Under the pieces are notes generated by a model. It was given only the letters and a program-made list of their open reading frames with translations, was not told where the DNA came from and searched no databases. A stretch of DNA of 64,000 nt from Lactifluus volemus. Taxonomy: Eukaryota; Basidiomycota; Agaricomycetes; Russulales; Russulaceae. Shown here in pieces: positions 1 to 10,709 of this stretch; position 1 is the first letter of the stretch, and every line of letters starts with the position of its first letter. The DNA lies in contig WTXI01000005.1 of the NCBI GenBank assembly GCA_022376515.1, positions 1,426,001 through 1,490,000 of the forward strand. Direction: 5' to 3'. Both the position numbers and the translations under genes were made by a program.

Positions 1-599
1 AATTTACCATGGGGGTGGACGTTGTAATTGTGTACATCCGCGGACATCCAGGTTTTTGAACTCGGGAATATTGAACATGGTATCTACTTCACACAATAAT
101 CGAACGGCGTTTCATCATTCGTCGGGTGAAATCAACCAGGAAACCCCCTTCTCCAAGTCGGCCGGCCCTCTTATCCAACGACGAAGTGGCGCGCGCGCGT
201 CGTCCTTGTTATCCCCACTTGCGTACCACACGCGACCCCTGGCAGAAAGAATTTCTCAAGCTGAGGTTCTCAGCAAAACCGGATCCGGTAGCAAATGATG
301 CATATATCTCCTTCGGTTCCAAGTAGGAATAGGTAGCTTGTTTTGCGACCTCCTTATTCTCTTCGGGGATCTTGATGACCATGTTCTGAGTTCCACTTAT
401 CGCCTTAATTTTCCGATACGTTTAGCCGTCGCATCTACGCGGCACCTCACACACGCACCAGGCTCTTCAAGCTTCAAGCGCGGTGCCCTTTGCACGACTA
501 GCAGACAAGAAAGAGGAGTCCAAGATTGTCGATAAAATTCCAACGTGCAAACGGGCACATCCTCCTCACAGTATTGGGCCTCGCGGACGACATCGAGAA
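1..599. other. No gene recognised
   Basis: Only short overlapping reading frames without conserved motifs or plausible intron joins are present. I see no gene, repeat or RNA here. The stretch lies just outside the duplicated block that begins near 611. Confidence 0.4.
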
Positions 600-610
600 A
601 TGGCTGTCAG

Positions 611-1254
611 TGAGGCAGGTATAATTAGGCTAGTTGACGCTAGCTAACCCTTTCTCTGGTGTCAATCGACAGGCCATGGGTGGGAAATCCGAGCACCTGT
701 ATAACGATCGTAGACAAACCATTGAATGTCATTGAATGAAAATCCTATTGGATTTCCGGTCCAAGTTAACCCAGCTACCTGAGATCCAACGAGATACGTC
801 GCTTAACAGAAAAGTAGCCAAACTACATTGTCGCCCAATCGGTTTAAAGGGGATATACAAGCGAAAATTAAAGGAAGAAGGTTCATTCAAAGAGATAATT
901 GTAGAAGTTGTCCTTTCTGCTGTCGTTGTCACGATTCGCAAGTTTCTTCGCAGTCGCTATTGCCCTGCCCAAAGGCCAATGAGACTTCCTGCGCGCAGGC
1001 GGGCGTGAGGGAGACGATCCAGAGCATGTGTGATGAGGGCGGTCCCAGCCCCCGGCCTGTGTCCGAAGCGGGGGTCGTGGGGTCTCGACATCGTTCACCA
1101 AGGACAGCGCTTCAGTTTCCACATCGGCATCCACACCCGAGGCGACGTTCGAGAGCGCGCTCGTGCCAGTGGTTACCCGCTGGCCGCGGGCCGCGGACCC
1201 AACGTCATCTTCTTCAGATCCAAAGCCCGACCTCAGAACCACTGACCGTCAAAC
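611..1254 (-). pseudogene. Decayed duplicate of the 3' end of the R3H-domain gene
   Basis: The minus-strand reading frame at 883-1242 closely matches the last ~120 residues of the R3H-domain protein encoded at 2844-4299, including the shared C-terminal FYNYLFE and the run NDxETPRPPLR. The match continues past the stop codon: the 3' flank at about 611-730 aligns with about 2600-2705 (both contain GAGGCAGGTATAATTAG and GGGAAATCCGAGCA). The copy lacks the R3H domain, the first exon and any promoter, so it is a truncated, probably dead copy. Substitutions and small indels are spread throughout, which suggests an older event than the RAD21 fragment at 21.3 kb. Both copies have the same orientation. 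Confidence 0.8.
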
Positions 1255-1892
1255 CAGGGATACAAAAAAGTTATACATTTATGATTTGCTCTCGCCTATC
1301 ATAGTGATCATCCAAATGTTTGAAATGCTTCAAAAATCGGGATATTGTCTGTTGGAATATGAGCCCAGAGGCAAAAGCCTTATTATTTTAATGTACAGAA
1401 GGTACAACTTTTATATCCCCCAAGGGGGGGGGATTGGACATGTATATATGTGTATGTACATGTATAAAGCCTTCTAGATGGTTGAAGAAAGGGCTCTAAG
1501 TAGTAAATGGTATGCTAAAAGGGGGCAGAAGAGCACCCATAAGTAGCAGAAAGTGTACCATAAAGTGCTATATTAAATAGCCAAATCTGAAGTCATTTAC
1601 CTTGGCCGAAATTCCCATCTCACTCGGAGTTGATTTCCAACATTGTTGTGGTTGCGAACAGCACCTGCCAGTGGCACCGAAATTCCGAAAATCTGGTTGC
1701 ACTCCTCCTCGCCCCCCCTTGACCAGAGTCTGATGTCTCTTCCTCGTTCTCTGGTGGTGTCTCTACAGAGACACACACTTGCTGGTCTTCAATCCTGGAA
1801 AGTCACTTGAAGGGGAGGAAGGTGCACCATCTGTGAAGTATTATCCCATTTTGTGTTGCCATAAATGGCTCATGTGCAGAGGAGGTCAGGGT
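1255..1892. other. AT-rich intergenic stretch, no gene seen
   Basis: This stretch lies between the R3H gene fragment and the foldback element. It contains a run of seven to eight G near 1425 and short ATGTATAT-type repeats near 1440-1465. I find no coding signal. Confidence 0.4.
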
Positions 1893-2164
1893 GGCCTGAC
1901 CACCTTGTGGTATTATGAGGTCAGGTGCCAGAGGGCTCCATTTTCAAGCCACTGATGCTCAATAGCAACAGTGACCCATGCTTAGTTGTATTCAAGAATG
2001 GGGCAAAGACTGATATGACAATTGGCAAGGCTAATTGTCATATCAGTCTTTGCCCTGTTCTTGAATACAACTAGGCATGGGTCACTGTTGCTATTGAGCA
2101 TTGGTGGCTTGAAAATGGAGCCCTCCAGCACCTGACCTTGTAGTACCACAAGGCAGTCAGGCAG
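1893..2164. repeat. Foldback palindrome (MITE-like), arms about 130 bp
   Basis: The sequence from about 1893 to 2026 reappears as its reverse complement from about 2033 to 2164, with only a few mismatches and a loop of under 10 bases around 2029. For example AGACTGATATGACAATT near 2010 is answered by its complement near 2034, and the two outer ends both carry GCCTGAC next to CCTTGTGG. There is no coding capacity. Such a structure is expected of a non-autonomous foldback/MITE-type DNA element or of an inverted duplication. I see no clear target-site duplication. Confidence 0.85.
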
Positions 2165-2599
2165 GAATTTGAACAATGTAGAACTGGTACCTGAACCTGC
2201 CTTGGACACCCTCCTCACCGGAAACCCCTCCCTTCCATAGACCACATTCTTACCTTTTCAGCCTACTCACCCCTTCTTACGACGACCTCCTCTTCTCGCC
2301 CTCACCTCCTGTGGCTCCACCGTCTTGGCGAGCTCGTTGATTGTGATAAAGTGTCCCGGAGATCCGCTCGCAAGCGCATTTTGCGCCGCCCTATCTCGCT
2401 CCGTTTCTCCTATCACCTCCCCGGCCACAAGACTGACCTCCTTTTGAGGGCAATCTCGTACTCATCACATCACTTCCTAGCATCCCAGTAGACCCTGTTT
2501 CCCTCTTTGCGTACTACCTTCTCAATCGTGATCCATGTACTCCCTTTCACCCCTACTTGGGCTTGACTCTCGTCTGGCCGTTCCCACACGCTCCCGGCT
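2165..2599. other. Intergenic, C/T-rich, no gene seen
   Basis: The stretch is pyrimidine-rich on the plus strand and has only short frames. It may hold remnants of an older element, but nothing recognisable. Confidence 0.35.
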
Positions 2600-2843
2600 G
2601 AGGCAGGTATAATTAGCTGGTTGACGCTAGCCGGTGGTATCGATTGACAGGCTACGGGTGGGAAATCCGAGCATCTGTATAACGACCGTAGACAAACCAC
2701 TGAATAAACATCGGATTCTAAGCTAACCTAGCTACTTGAGAATCAACGAGATGCGTCGCTTAAGAGAAAACGATCGAAAAATAAAGTCGCCCAAACGCCT
2801 AAAAAGATATATAGGTAATAAAAGGTTAAAAAGGAGAGAAGAT

Positions 2844-4299
2844 TCATTCGAAGAGATAATTGTAGAAGCTGTCCCTCCTGCTGCCGTTGTCACGATTCGC
2901 AAGCTTCGTCGACGCTATTGCCCAGCCCGAAGGCCGACGAGGCTTCCTACGCGCAGGCGAGCGTGAGGGAGACGATCCAGAGCGTGTACGGTGACGACGG
3001 TCCCAGACCGCAGCCCGTACCCGAAGCGGGGGCCGTGGAGTCTCATCGTCGTTCACCAATGACAGAGCTTCGGTTGCTCGCTCAAGATCGCTATCACCAC
3101 CACCGTTGCCGTCAATCGCGGAACTCGTTTCCACATCCGCATCCACATCCGAGGCGATGTCCGAGAGCACGCTCGTGGTTACCCGTCGCTGACCGCGGGC
3201 CGCAGACTCAACGTCATCTCCTTCAGACGCAAAGTCCGATTCTGAGAGGACCTCAGAGTTACCGTCGATCGAATGAATGTCGGAATCGAATGACGAGAGA
3301 GAGGAAAAGTCAGCGTCGGTGGTGGGCGGCGTCGCAAGCGCTGTGCGCGTAGCCGGGTCCGGGCGCGTTGCGTTGGGGCGGAGGATGTGCGTGAGGCGAT
3401 GAGTCGGGGTATCTTTACCTGGGATACGACGACGCGCGGTATCAAAAAAATGATAATTCAGAGACCAACACAGATACACACGGGAATTAGAACTGGAACG
3501 TACTGAAGCTGACGATGTTGTGGTACCGCGCGCAGCAATGCACGACGTACCGAGCCCAAGCATCGTTCTCAATCCACCAGACAAGTCGTCGAGGGCTACG
3601 TTCGACCTCGCGGATACCCTCCTCGCCTGCAATGACACGCCCAGGGAACTGGAATGCCGGTGGAACAATCCCAGCGTCCGGGTTTAGCACGACCTCGACT
3701 TCGCCCAACCAGCGCATTAGCTCGTCTTCGACGCCACGTACGAGTGCCTGCGTGCGAGCGCCAGAGCGCCGGAGAGCCTTGCGCATCCCACGTAGGGATA
3801 GGTTGAATTGTCCCGCATTGCTCGCCTTGGTGTCTGGTACGGGAGGGACAGTGGCGGGGAGCGGCGCGCTACGCGGGAGATAAGGTGGGAGTGGGATAGG
3901 GAATGTAGCATGCTGGCTCGGTACGGAAGGGTTGAGATCCCGCTTCGAGGGCGTTGCGATGTGTGGATTGTGCGTGAAGCGAGCTGCACATTCGTTGAGC
4001 CCCAAAGTCGTTTTGCTTGTAATGTCAAGGGAGTTGGACGAGTACGCACCGTTTTCGCGTCGTCGTACCCAACGCTTGCCCTCGTTATCATTTCGGCGCC
4101 AGACCTTCTTGGACTGGACGGAACTTGGATCGGGTGATAATTGTGTTGGCTCAACGAGGTGAGCAAAGCGGCTAGTCAATCCAGGATTACGGAGAATTGA
4201 CGGAAAGGATAGTGCTACAGGTCCTTGATCTTTTACGACGGCGATAGTCTCTGGGGTTGCCTCCTCTTGAGGTAAGTTAGCCTGAATAGTGCCTTGCAT
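2844..4299 (-). CDS. R3H-domain protein, putative nucleic-acid binding
   Basis: There are two exons, 4299-3504 and 3418-2844. The 85-bp intron has a GTACGT donor, CCCAG acceptor and matching phase, giving about 456 residues. The ATG at 4299 opens the frame. The middle part (about residues 75-200) carries the conserved stretch known as the R3H-associated N-terminal domain: a basic RRxxNG segment, FTHNPHI, a proline-rich run and SNAGQFNLSLRGMRK. An R3H motif follows at about residues 240-265, where RYVVH supplies the invariant Arg-x3-His that in this family contacts single-stranded nucleic acid. The C-terminal half is acidic and serine-rich, then basic, and looks disordered. A role in RNA/ssDNA binding is inferred from the family; no specific process can be assigned. 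Its 3' end is duplicated at 611-1254. Confidence 0.8.
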
Positions 4300-4825
4300 G
4301 TTGCTTCACGTAGTGCTGCTGATTCGATGTAAGATCTTACACAAAGTTACAAAGTACGGAACGAGTCGTAGGTTATAAGAGCAAGCGACGGGACGGATGA
4401 GTCACAGCGGGAGTGCGACTCGGACCTTGCCTGACTCGGTAGTCCGAGTCAACGATAAATCACTACATGGGCCTCAAAGTACAAGTACACGTTGGAGGCA
4501 AATGTAAACTATTCATCGCCTACGCTTTGGCGTACTAGACATGAGCGCCGAATGTCGAGGTGTATGATGGGACAATAGGCTGCAAGCTGTGAGTGCATAC
4601 CCGGATGATCGGAAGCGGCGCTCGTCGTACGGTACTCGAAACTACGCTCAGCCTGTAATTAGTTATCGTGCTGGTTGCGAGCCACCGGGCTTGTGATATG
4701 GCAGAGTATGGCTTTAATGATGTTCAATTGAGCGATCGCTACAGAGAAAGCACAAAGCACGAACCAGATAGCTTGTCCCGACAAAGAAATGTGATATTGC
4801 GAAGACAAGGACAGAACTGCGATAC
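4300..4825. other. Intergenic region, promoter side of the R3H gene
   Basis: About 525 bp lie upstream of the R3H gene start and downstream of the WBP4-like gene's stop. No coding frame is credible. It presumably contains the R3H promoter and the WBP4-like terminator. Confidence 0.4.
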
Positions 4826-5918
4826 CTAAAACCGTCGTCCCCGACTACCAGCACCCCCACCAACAGGTGCCTTGCGCTTGCGGAACAAGCTGCCTTGAGA
4901 CGGACCAGCGTCTCCTGAGGGTGACTCTTCTAGTTTGACATGTAAAGGTTCCTCCTTCACCGAGGTATTAAGAACTGGACCTGATACATTCTTCGTCACG
5001 ATATTCTCGTTTGGAGGATCTGGGGTAGGCTCTGCTGTCTCTGTAGACGCTGTGTCACCCGCTGGAGTAGAATTCGCGGCACCATCTGCGTCCTCTGTCG
5101 GCTCGCCTGCCTTTTTCCATTTGACTGGAGCCCACTTAGTAATCTTGGCATCGCTAGTTGTCGAGTTGGTATTGGGAAGCTGCTTGTCCTGGTCCTCTTC
5201 CTTGGTTTCGACCTTCGGTTTTGGCTTTATAACAATGATGCCAGGGTCATAGATTTCCCCAAGGCCTACTGTGGCAGTCTTCTTGCGTAGCTTCCAGCGG
5301 CCTTCGTCATCTTCTGCAGGGTCTGGCGCAGTACGTTTGTTGTTCGTCTCTTGATGATCTGCAACATTCTGTGTTGTCTCTCCTGTTTCAGAGGGAGGTT
5401 CTGTAGGGGTGGACTCTACAATTTGCCACTCGCCAACGACTCCCTGTGTCCGACGGCGTTCCGCCTCCGCGAGGGCGCGTTCGATATCCGGGTCCGTGTA
5501 GCCTAGAGACTCTGGGGTAGAGTAATCGGAAATTCCGCCAGATTTGTGGGGTTGTCGACTGGAAGACGACGCGGCGGGAGCAGAGGAACCCTTTGGAGCT
5601 GAGTACTGCGCTCTACCAGCGCCAACATCCTGGGCAAACGCTGCCCCGGCAGCCTTGGCGAAGGAAGAATCAGATAAATGTAGTTAAAAAAAAAGAGTAG
5701 AAACGAACTCGTTCAATTTTCATCATCTCCCTCTTCTCCTCCTCGGCATCCTTCTTACGTTTCTCGCCTGCCTTGTAAAGACCACGGACGAAACGTTCGA
5801 CGTTGCCTTTATGTCGAAGGCCATTCTCGTGATGTTGTCGCGAAGGGACGTCATCCGCAATGTAAACGTCGCAGTATTTGCAAAAATGACGTTTCTTAGA
5901 GACCCAATATTCGCTCAT
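4826..5918 (-). CDS. U1-type zinc-finger protein, WBP4/FBP21-like splicing factor
   Basis: Exon 1 is 5918-5709 and exon 2 is 5653-4826, joined by a 55-bp intron, giving about 345 residues. The start MSEYW is preferred over an ATG six codons upstream because WBP4 proteins begin with a similar xDYW. Residues about 1-35 form a U1/matrin-type C2H2 finger (FCKYCDVYIADD...RQHHENGLRHKGN). A charged helix follows. The rest is low-complexity, with a KW.PVKWKK segment near residue 235 and a basic SRGRRF end. In animals and plants this finger marks spliceosomal proteins that also carry WW domains. I see no WW domain here, so the splicing role is inferred from the finger alone. Confidence 0.75.
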
Positions 5919-6111
5919 CGGAAGCGTTAATGTCAAGGGCCGTAAAATGCTGCGCTTAAAATGCTCCGAGGCCTATTTGCTGACTAATCGAGGTAAATAT
6001 GCATTTGCCCCTGATCTTAGTTCTACAAAAGGAGCGATGGATTGACATGGCCGCCCGCTACTGTATTTAAATTCAAACGCGGCTGTTTTTTCATAAACAG
6101 CCAGCTCTTCA
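5919..6111. promoter_or_regulatory. Shared divergent promoter, WBP4-like / MFS transporter
   Basis: The two ATGs are only 193 bp apart and face away from each other, so both promoters must lie here or overlap the coding ends. A near-palindrome (GGCTGTTTTTTCATAAACAGCC, 6081-6102) sits 10 bp before the transporter ATG. It could act as an operator or as a 5'UTR hairpin; this is speculative. Confidence 0.45.
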
Positions 6112-8360
6112 ATGTCCAAACTCGCCCTAGAAACAGAGGTAGTCCCTCCTGGGCCCGGGAAGAGCAGCTTTTCTGATCATTCACAGGCCAAAGTCCTTTC
6201 TCCGAGTCCTGCCAGTGAGCTCGCTGTCTCCGCCTTGGGTACCGATGCAACCGCCACAGTGCCTTATCGGCTGTACAAACGGCGGTGGCTTGGAGTGATT
6301 GCTATGGTGTGTACCGTGTTCCTTTTCACCCCTATCTCGGCAGATGCTAAAAACCACGGGCAGTTCGCCCTAGAAGTTGTCGGTTCGGCCAGCTGGCCTT
6401 GGTTTGGCCCCATATCCAACAATGGTACGGTGTTGAGTTCACGATGCTTCCCCAACACGTTTCTGACTGGTCTATAAGTTGTCCGTGATTTCGGATTCTC
6501 TTTGGGCCAAGTGAATTGGCTAGGGAACATCATTGCATGTGCATATCTTCCCACAGCTATTCTCACCCCCATGGTTACCAAACGATACGGAGTGAAAAGA
6601 ACTGTAAGGCCTAATTCTCGTCCTGGCATGCAAGTCACTCATTCGTTCTTCTCGTCACGGTGCAAAGTGTGACATTGCCACTGCCACACTCCTATTATCA
6701 GCATGGATTCGTTACGCAGGAACGGCGCAATCGTTGCCCAAGGGTGGCGCCTATGCCTTCCTCATTATCGGCCAGGTGAGAATGCTTCCTCAAATACCCT
6801 TCCTTCTCTTTGTCTCACGTCCTCCTTAGGCGCTTTCTGCTATCTCGCAACCAGCATACCAGATTTTAGCACCAAAATATTCCGAACGGTGGTTTGATTT
6901 GAAAGGTCGTACAACCGCGACGATGATCATTTCGATTGGTAGGCAGACCTCTTCGCTTAGATATAACTCGGCGCACGATTGACTTGTCCTTCTGCACCAG
7001 CAAATCCAATCGGAGGGGCCTTGGGCCAACTCATCTCCCCCATGTTTTCGGATACGCGCAAGTCCGTACGTGCAGGTTCAATTACACTTTCTTAGGGAAC
7101 ATGTTTGAATGATATACCAAGATCCTCGCATTGGCCATCATCACGACTGTGGTCGTCCCTGTAGACTTGCTTATATTCGAGGCACCGCCAACACCTCCCT
7201 GTAGGTCACCTTTTCATACTCCGAAATACTCCCATGGCTCAAAGTTCTTCCTTTAGCCTTTTCTGGCTCTCGCATCCCGTCTCCATCTTTCGTTTCACTC
7301 ATCCGGGCGGCGACAGGACTAAAGTGCCCCCCGAACACATATATGACCTTGCGCGAACGATTTGACTTTGCCATTCTCGTTTCTGTGTTCTCTGCGCTCC
7401 TTGCTGGGTCGGTCCCTATCGTCGACTTCTTTTCTTATCTTCCCTTCTGATCCACATCACCAGCATCAACACGTTTGGCATCTTAAGTGCCCAATGGCTG
7501 GTACGTTCCTTTGTGCAAACTTGTTTCGTGAAACTGAGATCGCATCTCGTCCGCCTAGTCTCCCTATGGCTACTCGGATAATACTTCAGGCTTCATGGGC
7601 GCCGCTCTACTTTTAGCGGGCATCCTAGCCGCTATAGCCACCTCACCGGTCTTTGATCGCATCTTGACTCATCACCTGGGAATCACCGTGCGCATCTTGT
7701 GCCCAATCATCGGAACAGCCTGGTTAACACTCATCTGGGCCGGTGAGAAACCCTATCTTTTTTTTTTCCCCGCGAGAACACAGTTAATCCTCCTCTTGGT
7801 GCGTTTCGTTTCTAGTCAGACCACATAACACTGTGGCCCTCTATGCCATTTTTGTCATTATCGGAATAGGATCTATCATGCTTCTACCTGTCGGAATCGA
7901 GCTCGGCGTCGAACTGACGAGGAACCCAGATGGAAGTTCCGCTCTATTGTGGTTCTTGTACGCCCGTCCCATTTTCAGTTTGCCGCTCCCAACTGATCTT
8001 TTCATTCTTCCTTTAGTGGAAATCTGTTGAGTATCATCTTTATCTTGGGTCAGTATTTTTATTGCTTCCGCTCCAAAAAAAAAAACTGAATGTCCCCCAA
8101 CTGATCTCCCGAAAATCATAGTACAAAACGCTCTTCGAGACTCCGACGCCGCAAATCCGCCATTGAACATGCATCGCGCGATCTTATTCAACGGCATCGT
8201 TGTCTTCATCGTCTGCCTGCTCGTGTTCTTCCTCGACGGCAAGCAAGCACGGCGCGAAATGGACGAACAGATGAACGAGGGATACAGGGCACAGCAAAAC
8301 ATGGACATGGGCGAGATGGTGACGTCTCAAGACTCTGCGATGAAAATTGACACAACTTGA
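6112..8360 (+). CDS. MFS transporter, FLVCR-like family
   Basis: About ten exons can be joined in phase from the ATG at 6112 to the TGA at 8358. Conserved pieces in order are: a cytoplasmic N-terminus; YRLYKRRWLGVIAM entering TM1; SWPWFGPISN; FGFSLGQVNWLGN; KRYGVKRT after TM3; a glycine-rich ANPIGGALGQLISP in the TM5 region; a long central loop ending in TLRERFDF; then TM7-TM12, with LLPVGIELGVEL and LVFFLDGK near the end. This order is typical of the FLVCR branch (heme, choline or ethanolamine transport in animals). The fungal substrate is unknown. Length (about 500 residues) and 12 predicted membrane segments fit. All splice phases agree, so the gene appears intact. Confidence 0.8.
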
Positions 8361-8718
8361 ACAAAGTTGTTATATTTACCCCAGTTATCTATCAGTCCTT
8401 TATCTAATTCACTTTCATTTCATGTCGTTAACACTATATAATCTCACACTTTATGGCTTGACAGCGCCACTGATTTCGAAAACCCTTGGGGTGAGTTCGA
8501 GAATAGAGAAAGAGTGACTAGTATTCATTACCTATGGTGTGAGTTTGGGTGCCTTTAAATACATCTCTGAACTCTAATTACCTAGTGTAGTTAGTTGAGC
8601 GGGCGTTAATCGAACTGAGGACAGTGACGTAAAGATAGAAACGTGGCCTACAACGTGGTTGCAAGGCAAGCCGCACAGCACTACTCAAGTAAGACGATGA
8701 TGGTTGCAGTCTGCTTGT
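8361..8718. other. Convergent 3' intergenic region
   Basis: About 360 bp lie between the ends of the MFS and TRM11 genes, which are transcribed toward each other. It should contain both polyadenylation regions. I see no other feature. Confidence 0.45.
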
Positions 8719-10598
8719 TCAACCATCGACTGGCTTTTTGAAGCCTTGAAAGTACTTCTCCCGAAAGTCGCGGTGAGCGGGAACGTGAACCGGCGTCGCT
8801 TCCGTCGACGAAGCGTTTCCCACCATTTCTCCTTCGTGAACGCCCTGCGCGGCCGCCGATTGTGATTCGAACGTCGGAGGCGGATAAGACCCGGACGTCG
8901 CTTTGCGGATCGTAATCAACTGAGAACATCAGGAACGGTGTGTGTGTGTGTGTGCCAGTATGTGTGCGTTCCGTCTACGTACCCTACGACCCCACGCGCC
9001 AAAGTCCTGCAACGAGTTGGCGATGACCTCCATACCGTCGCAGAGCATGCTGTCCAGATCGAGTTCCTTGTACTCGTCTATCACCGTTGGCAAGAAAAAG
9101 ACTAGACGTCCGCCAGGCTTGAGGAGGTACCTCGCGAGGGAGACGAGGTCGGCTGCGAGCGCGGAAAGCTCGTAAGGTTTGGTGGGTGGTACATACGGCT
9201 GGTCGTCCCTGGAATTTTTTACGTTTGATGAGAGTAGTGATGATATTTTGGGGATACATACGTACGGGCGTGGTTGTGAGGGAACAACCGCCGCACGTTC
9301 ATTTTTACGGCCAAGTCGCTTTGCGCCTGCTCGGACACCATCTACGAAAGAGAGAGTCGTCGTTTAAAGTTTGTATTTTTATATCGCGTCTCTGACTTAC
9401 AAGGAGGATCGGCGACGATGGCGTCGAAGAGCGCACCACATCTCCAAGGATTTCGGGTGATATCAAAGGTGCACAAGTCCAAGATACGCTGTCGAACACC
9501 GTATTGACCGGCGGCGAGCATGATACCCGGTTGTCCGTCACCTTTGCCTCGCATTTGTCGACCGTCGATGTCCGAACCGAATACCAACGCACCAAAATGG
9601 GCGGTCGTCTGTTTGATCCACCTTTAGAGTAGAGTTGGCTAAACGAGAAGACCATGGATAGCGTACATAAGCCATACTTCCTGTTCCTATAAACGGGTCG
9701 TAGATCAACTTTCCTGGCGAGGCCTGTCATGATGCGGGCACATTTAGCGGGAAAAAAAGTGACAGATGAAACGCCATATTTACCAAGGATTGATTTGCCA
9801 TGAGAAGTGATATTTCGGCTTCCATGCTCGTATTGCCAAAGTATCGCCTTTTTTTCACATCAAACGTTTTGATCAGCGAACGTGCGCTCCCTGTTTCTAA
9901 CTTTGATAAATTCAGAACGACAGACAGAAAGGGGGTGATGGATATCCTCTCTGCGCACCAACCTGCCAAAAAAAACCTCGCGAAAGTCACCCTCATCTTC
10001 GTGTTTCTCCCGAACGATGTCTGTTGGATAGAAGCAATTAGCCCTTCGAGTTGTGTGAATCAGGAGAACAACGCACACTCTTCGAAACATCCCATGGTAA
10101 CTTCTGGCCTTTTGAGGTCGATCTTGCCCATAAGTCCCATATATGCAAAGCCCTCGATCACTTCGCGTTGTCGTGTTTTTGAGATTGAACGATTGTAGCC
10201 GTTCACAGCGAATTTGAAAGACGTGCTCGGGACATATTTATCCCAAAGATGTCGCGACGATCTGTTTTGTTCGTGCAGTTCTTCATAGCTGTTGGCCCTA
10301 GCGTACAACTCGTACACCGATCTTTTTTTTTGTTTTTTCCGTCAACCAAAACATCGGTCAGCTCCCGTGGATGTATCAAAAAAAAGACGGCCTACTACTT
10401 TATCAATATGCACCTCCTCGCGAGCAACCGCACGTGCATTTCCTCTTCCAGTGCGAGGACGCCGAAGGGTCGCGACGGGTCGAAATCATCCGTGATGTCG
10501 AGTGGGAAGCCATGAAGCTCAGCGATGGACTGCAGTTCTGGAACACGAAAATCTTCGTGGGCTTGCGCAAACACGACGAGGTATCGCTGTGATGGCAT
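8719..10598 (-). CDS. TRM11: tRNA (guanine-N2)-methyltransferase catalytic subunit Trm11
   Basis: The ATG at 10598 opens an N-terminal region (YLVVFAQAHEDFRVPELQS) typical of Trm11, followed by VYELYA, FKFAVNGY and a THUMP-like segment ending in GKIDLKRPEV. The Rossmann methyltransferase core follows: LIYDPFIGTGSM (SAM-binding motif I), GSDIDGRQMRGK, and the catalytic DPPYGVRAGAKRLGR. The DPPY tyrosine codon is split by an intron (T at about 9402, AT at about 9347). A C-terminal helix-strand region (LKPGGRLVFFLPT) precedes the stop at 8719. Trm11 with Trm112 makes m2G at position 10 of tRNAs in the cytoplasm. All main family motifs are present, so it is probably functional. Splice sites of the first two introns are less certain. 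Confidence 0.88.
8939..8954. repeat. (TG)n microsatellite in the last TRM11 intron
   Basis: Seven to eight TG units lie inside the intron preceding the final TRM11 exon. It is a short simple repeat, potentially length-polymorphic. Confidence 0.7.
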
Positions 10599-10709
10599 AT
10601 AGATAGATCCTTAATAGCACCACAAGTCGGGCCCGGGGCAGCGGCTGATCAGTGCCGTATCGGGTCCAAACCTGGTTATCAAGCTAGCAAATGAGCAGAT
10701 TTCCACGCC
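10599..10709. promoter_or_regulatory. Very short shared promoter, TRM11 / ZSWIM7
   Basis: Only 111 bp separate the two divergent start codons. No TATA-like box is obvious. A bidirectional promoter is inferred from the spacing alone. Confidence 0.5.

Noticed and set aside
56..535. Overlapping plus-strand frames at the left edge
   Set aside because: They have no conserved motif, use non-ATG starts in part, and show no consistent splice signals.
828..1304. 158-codon plus-strand frame
   Set aside because: It is the antisense shadow of the decayed R3H gene copy on the minus strand.
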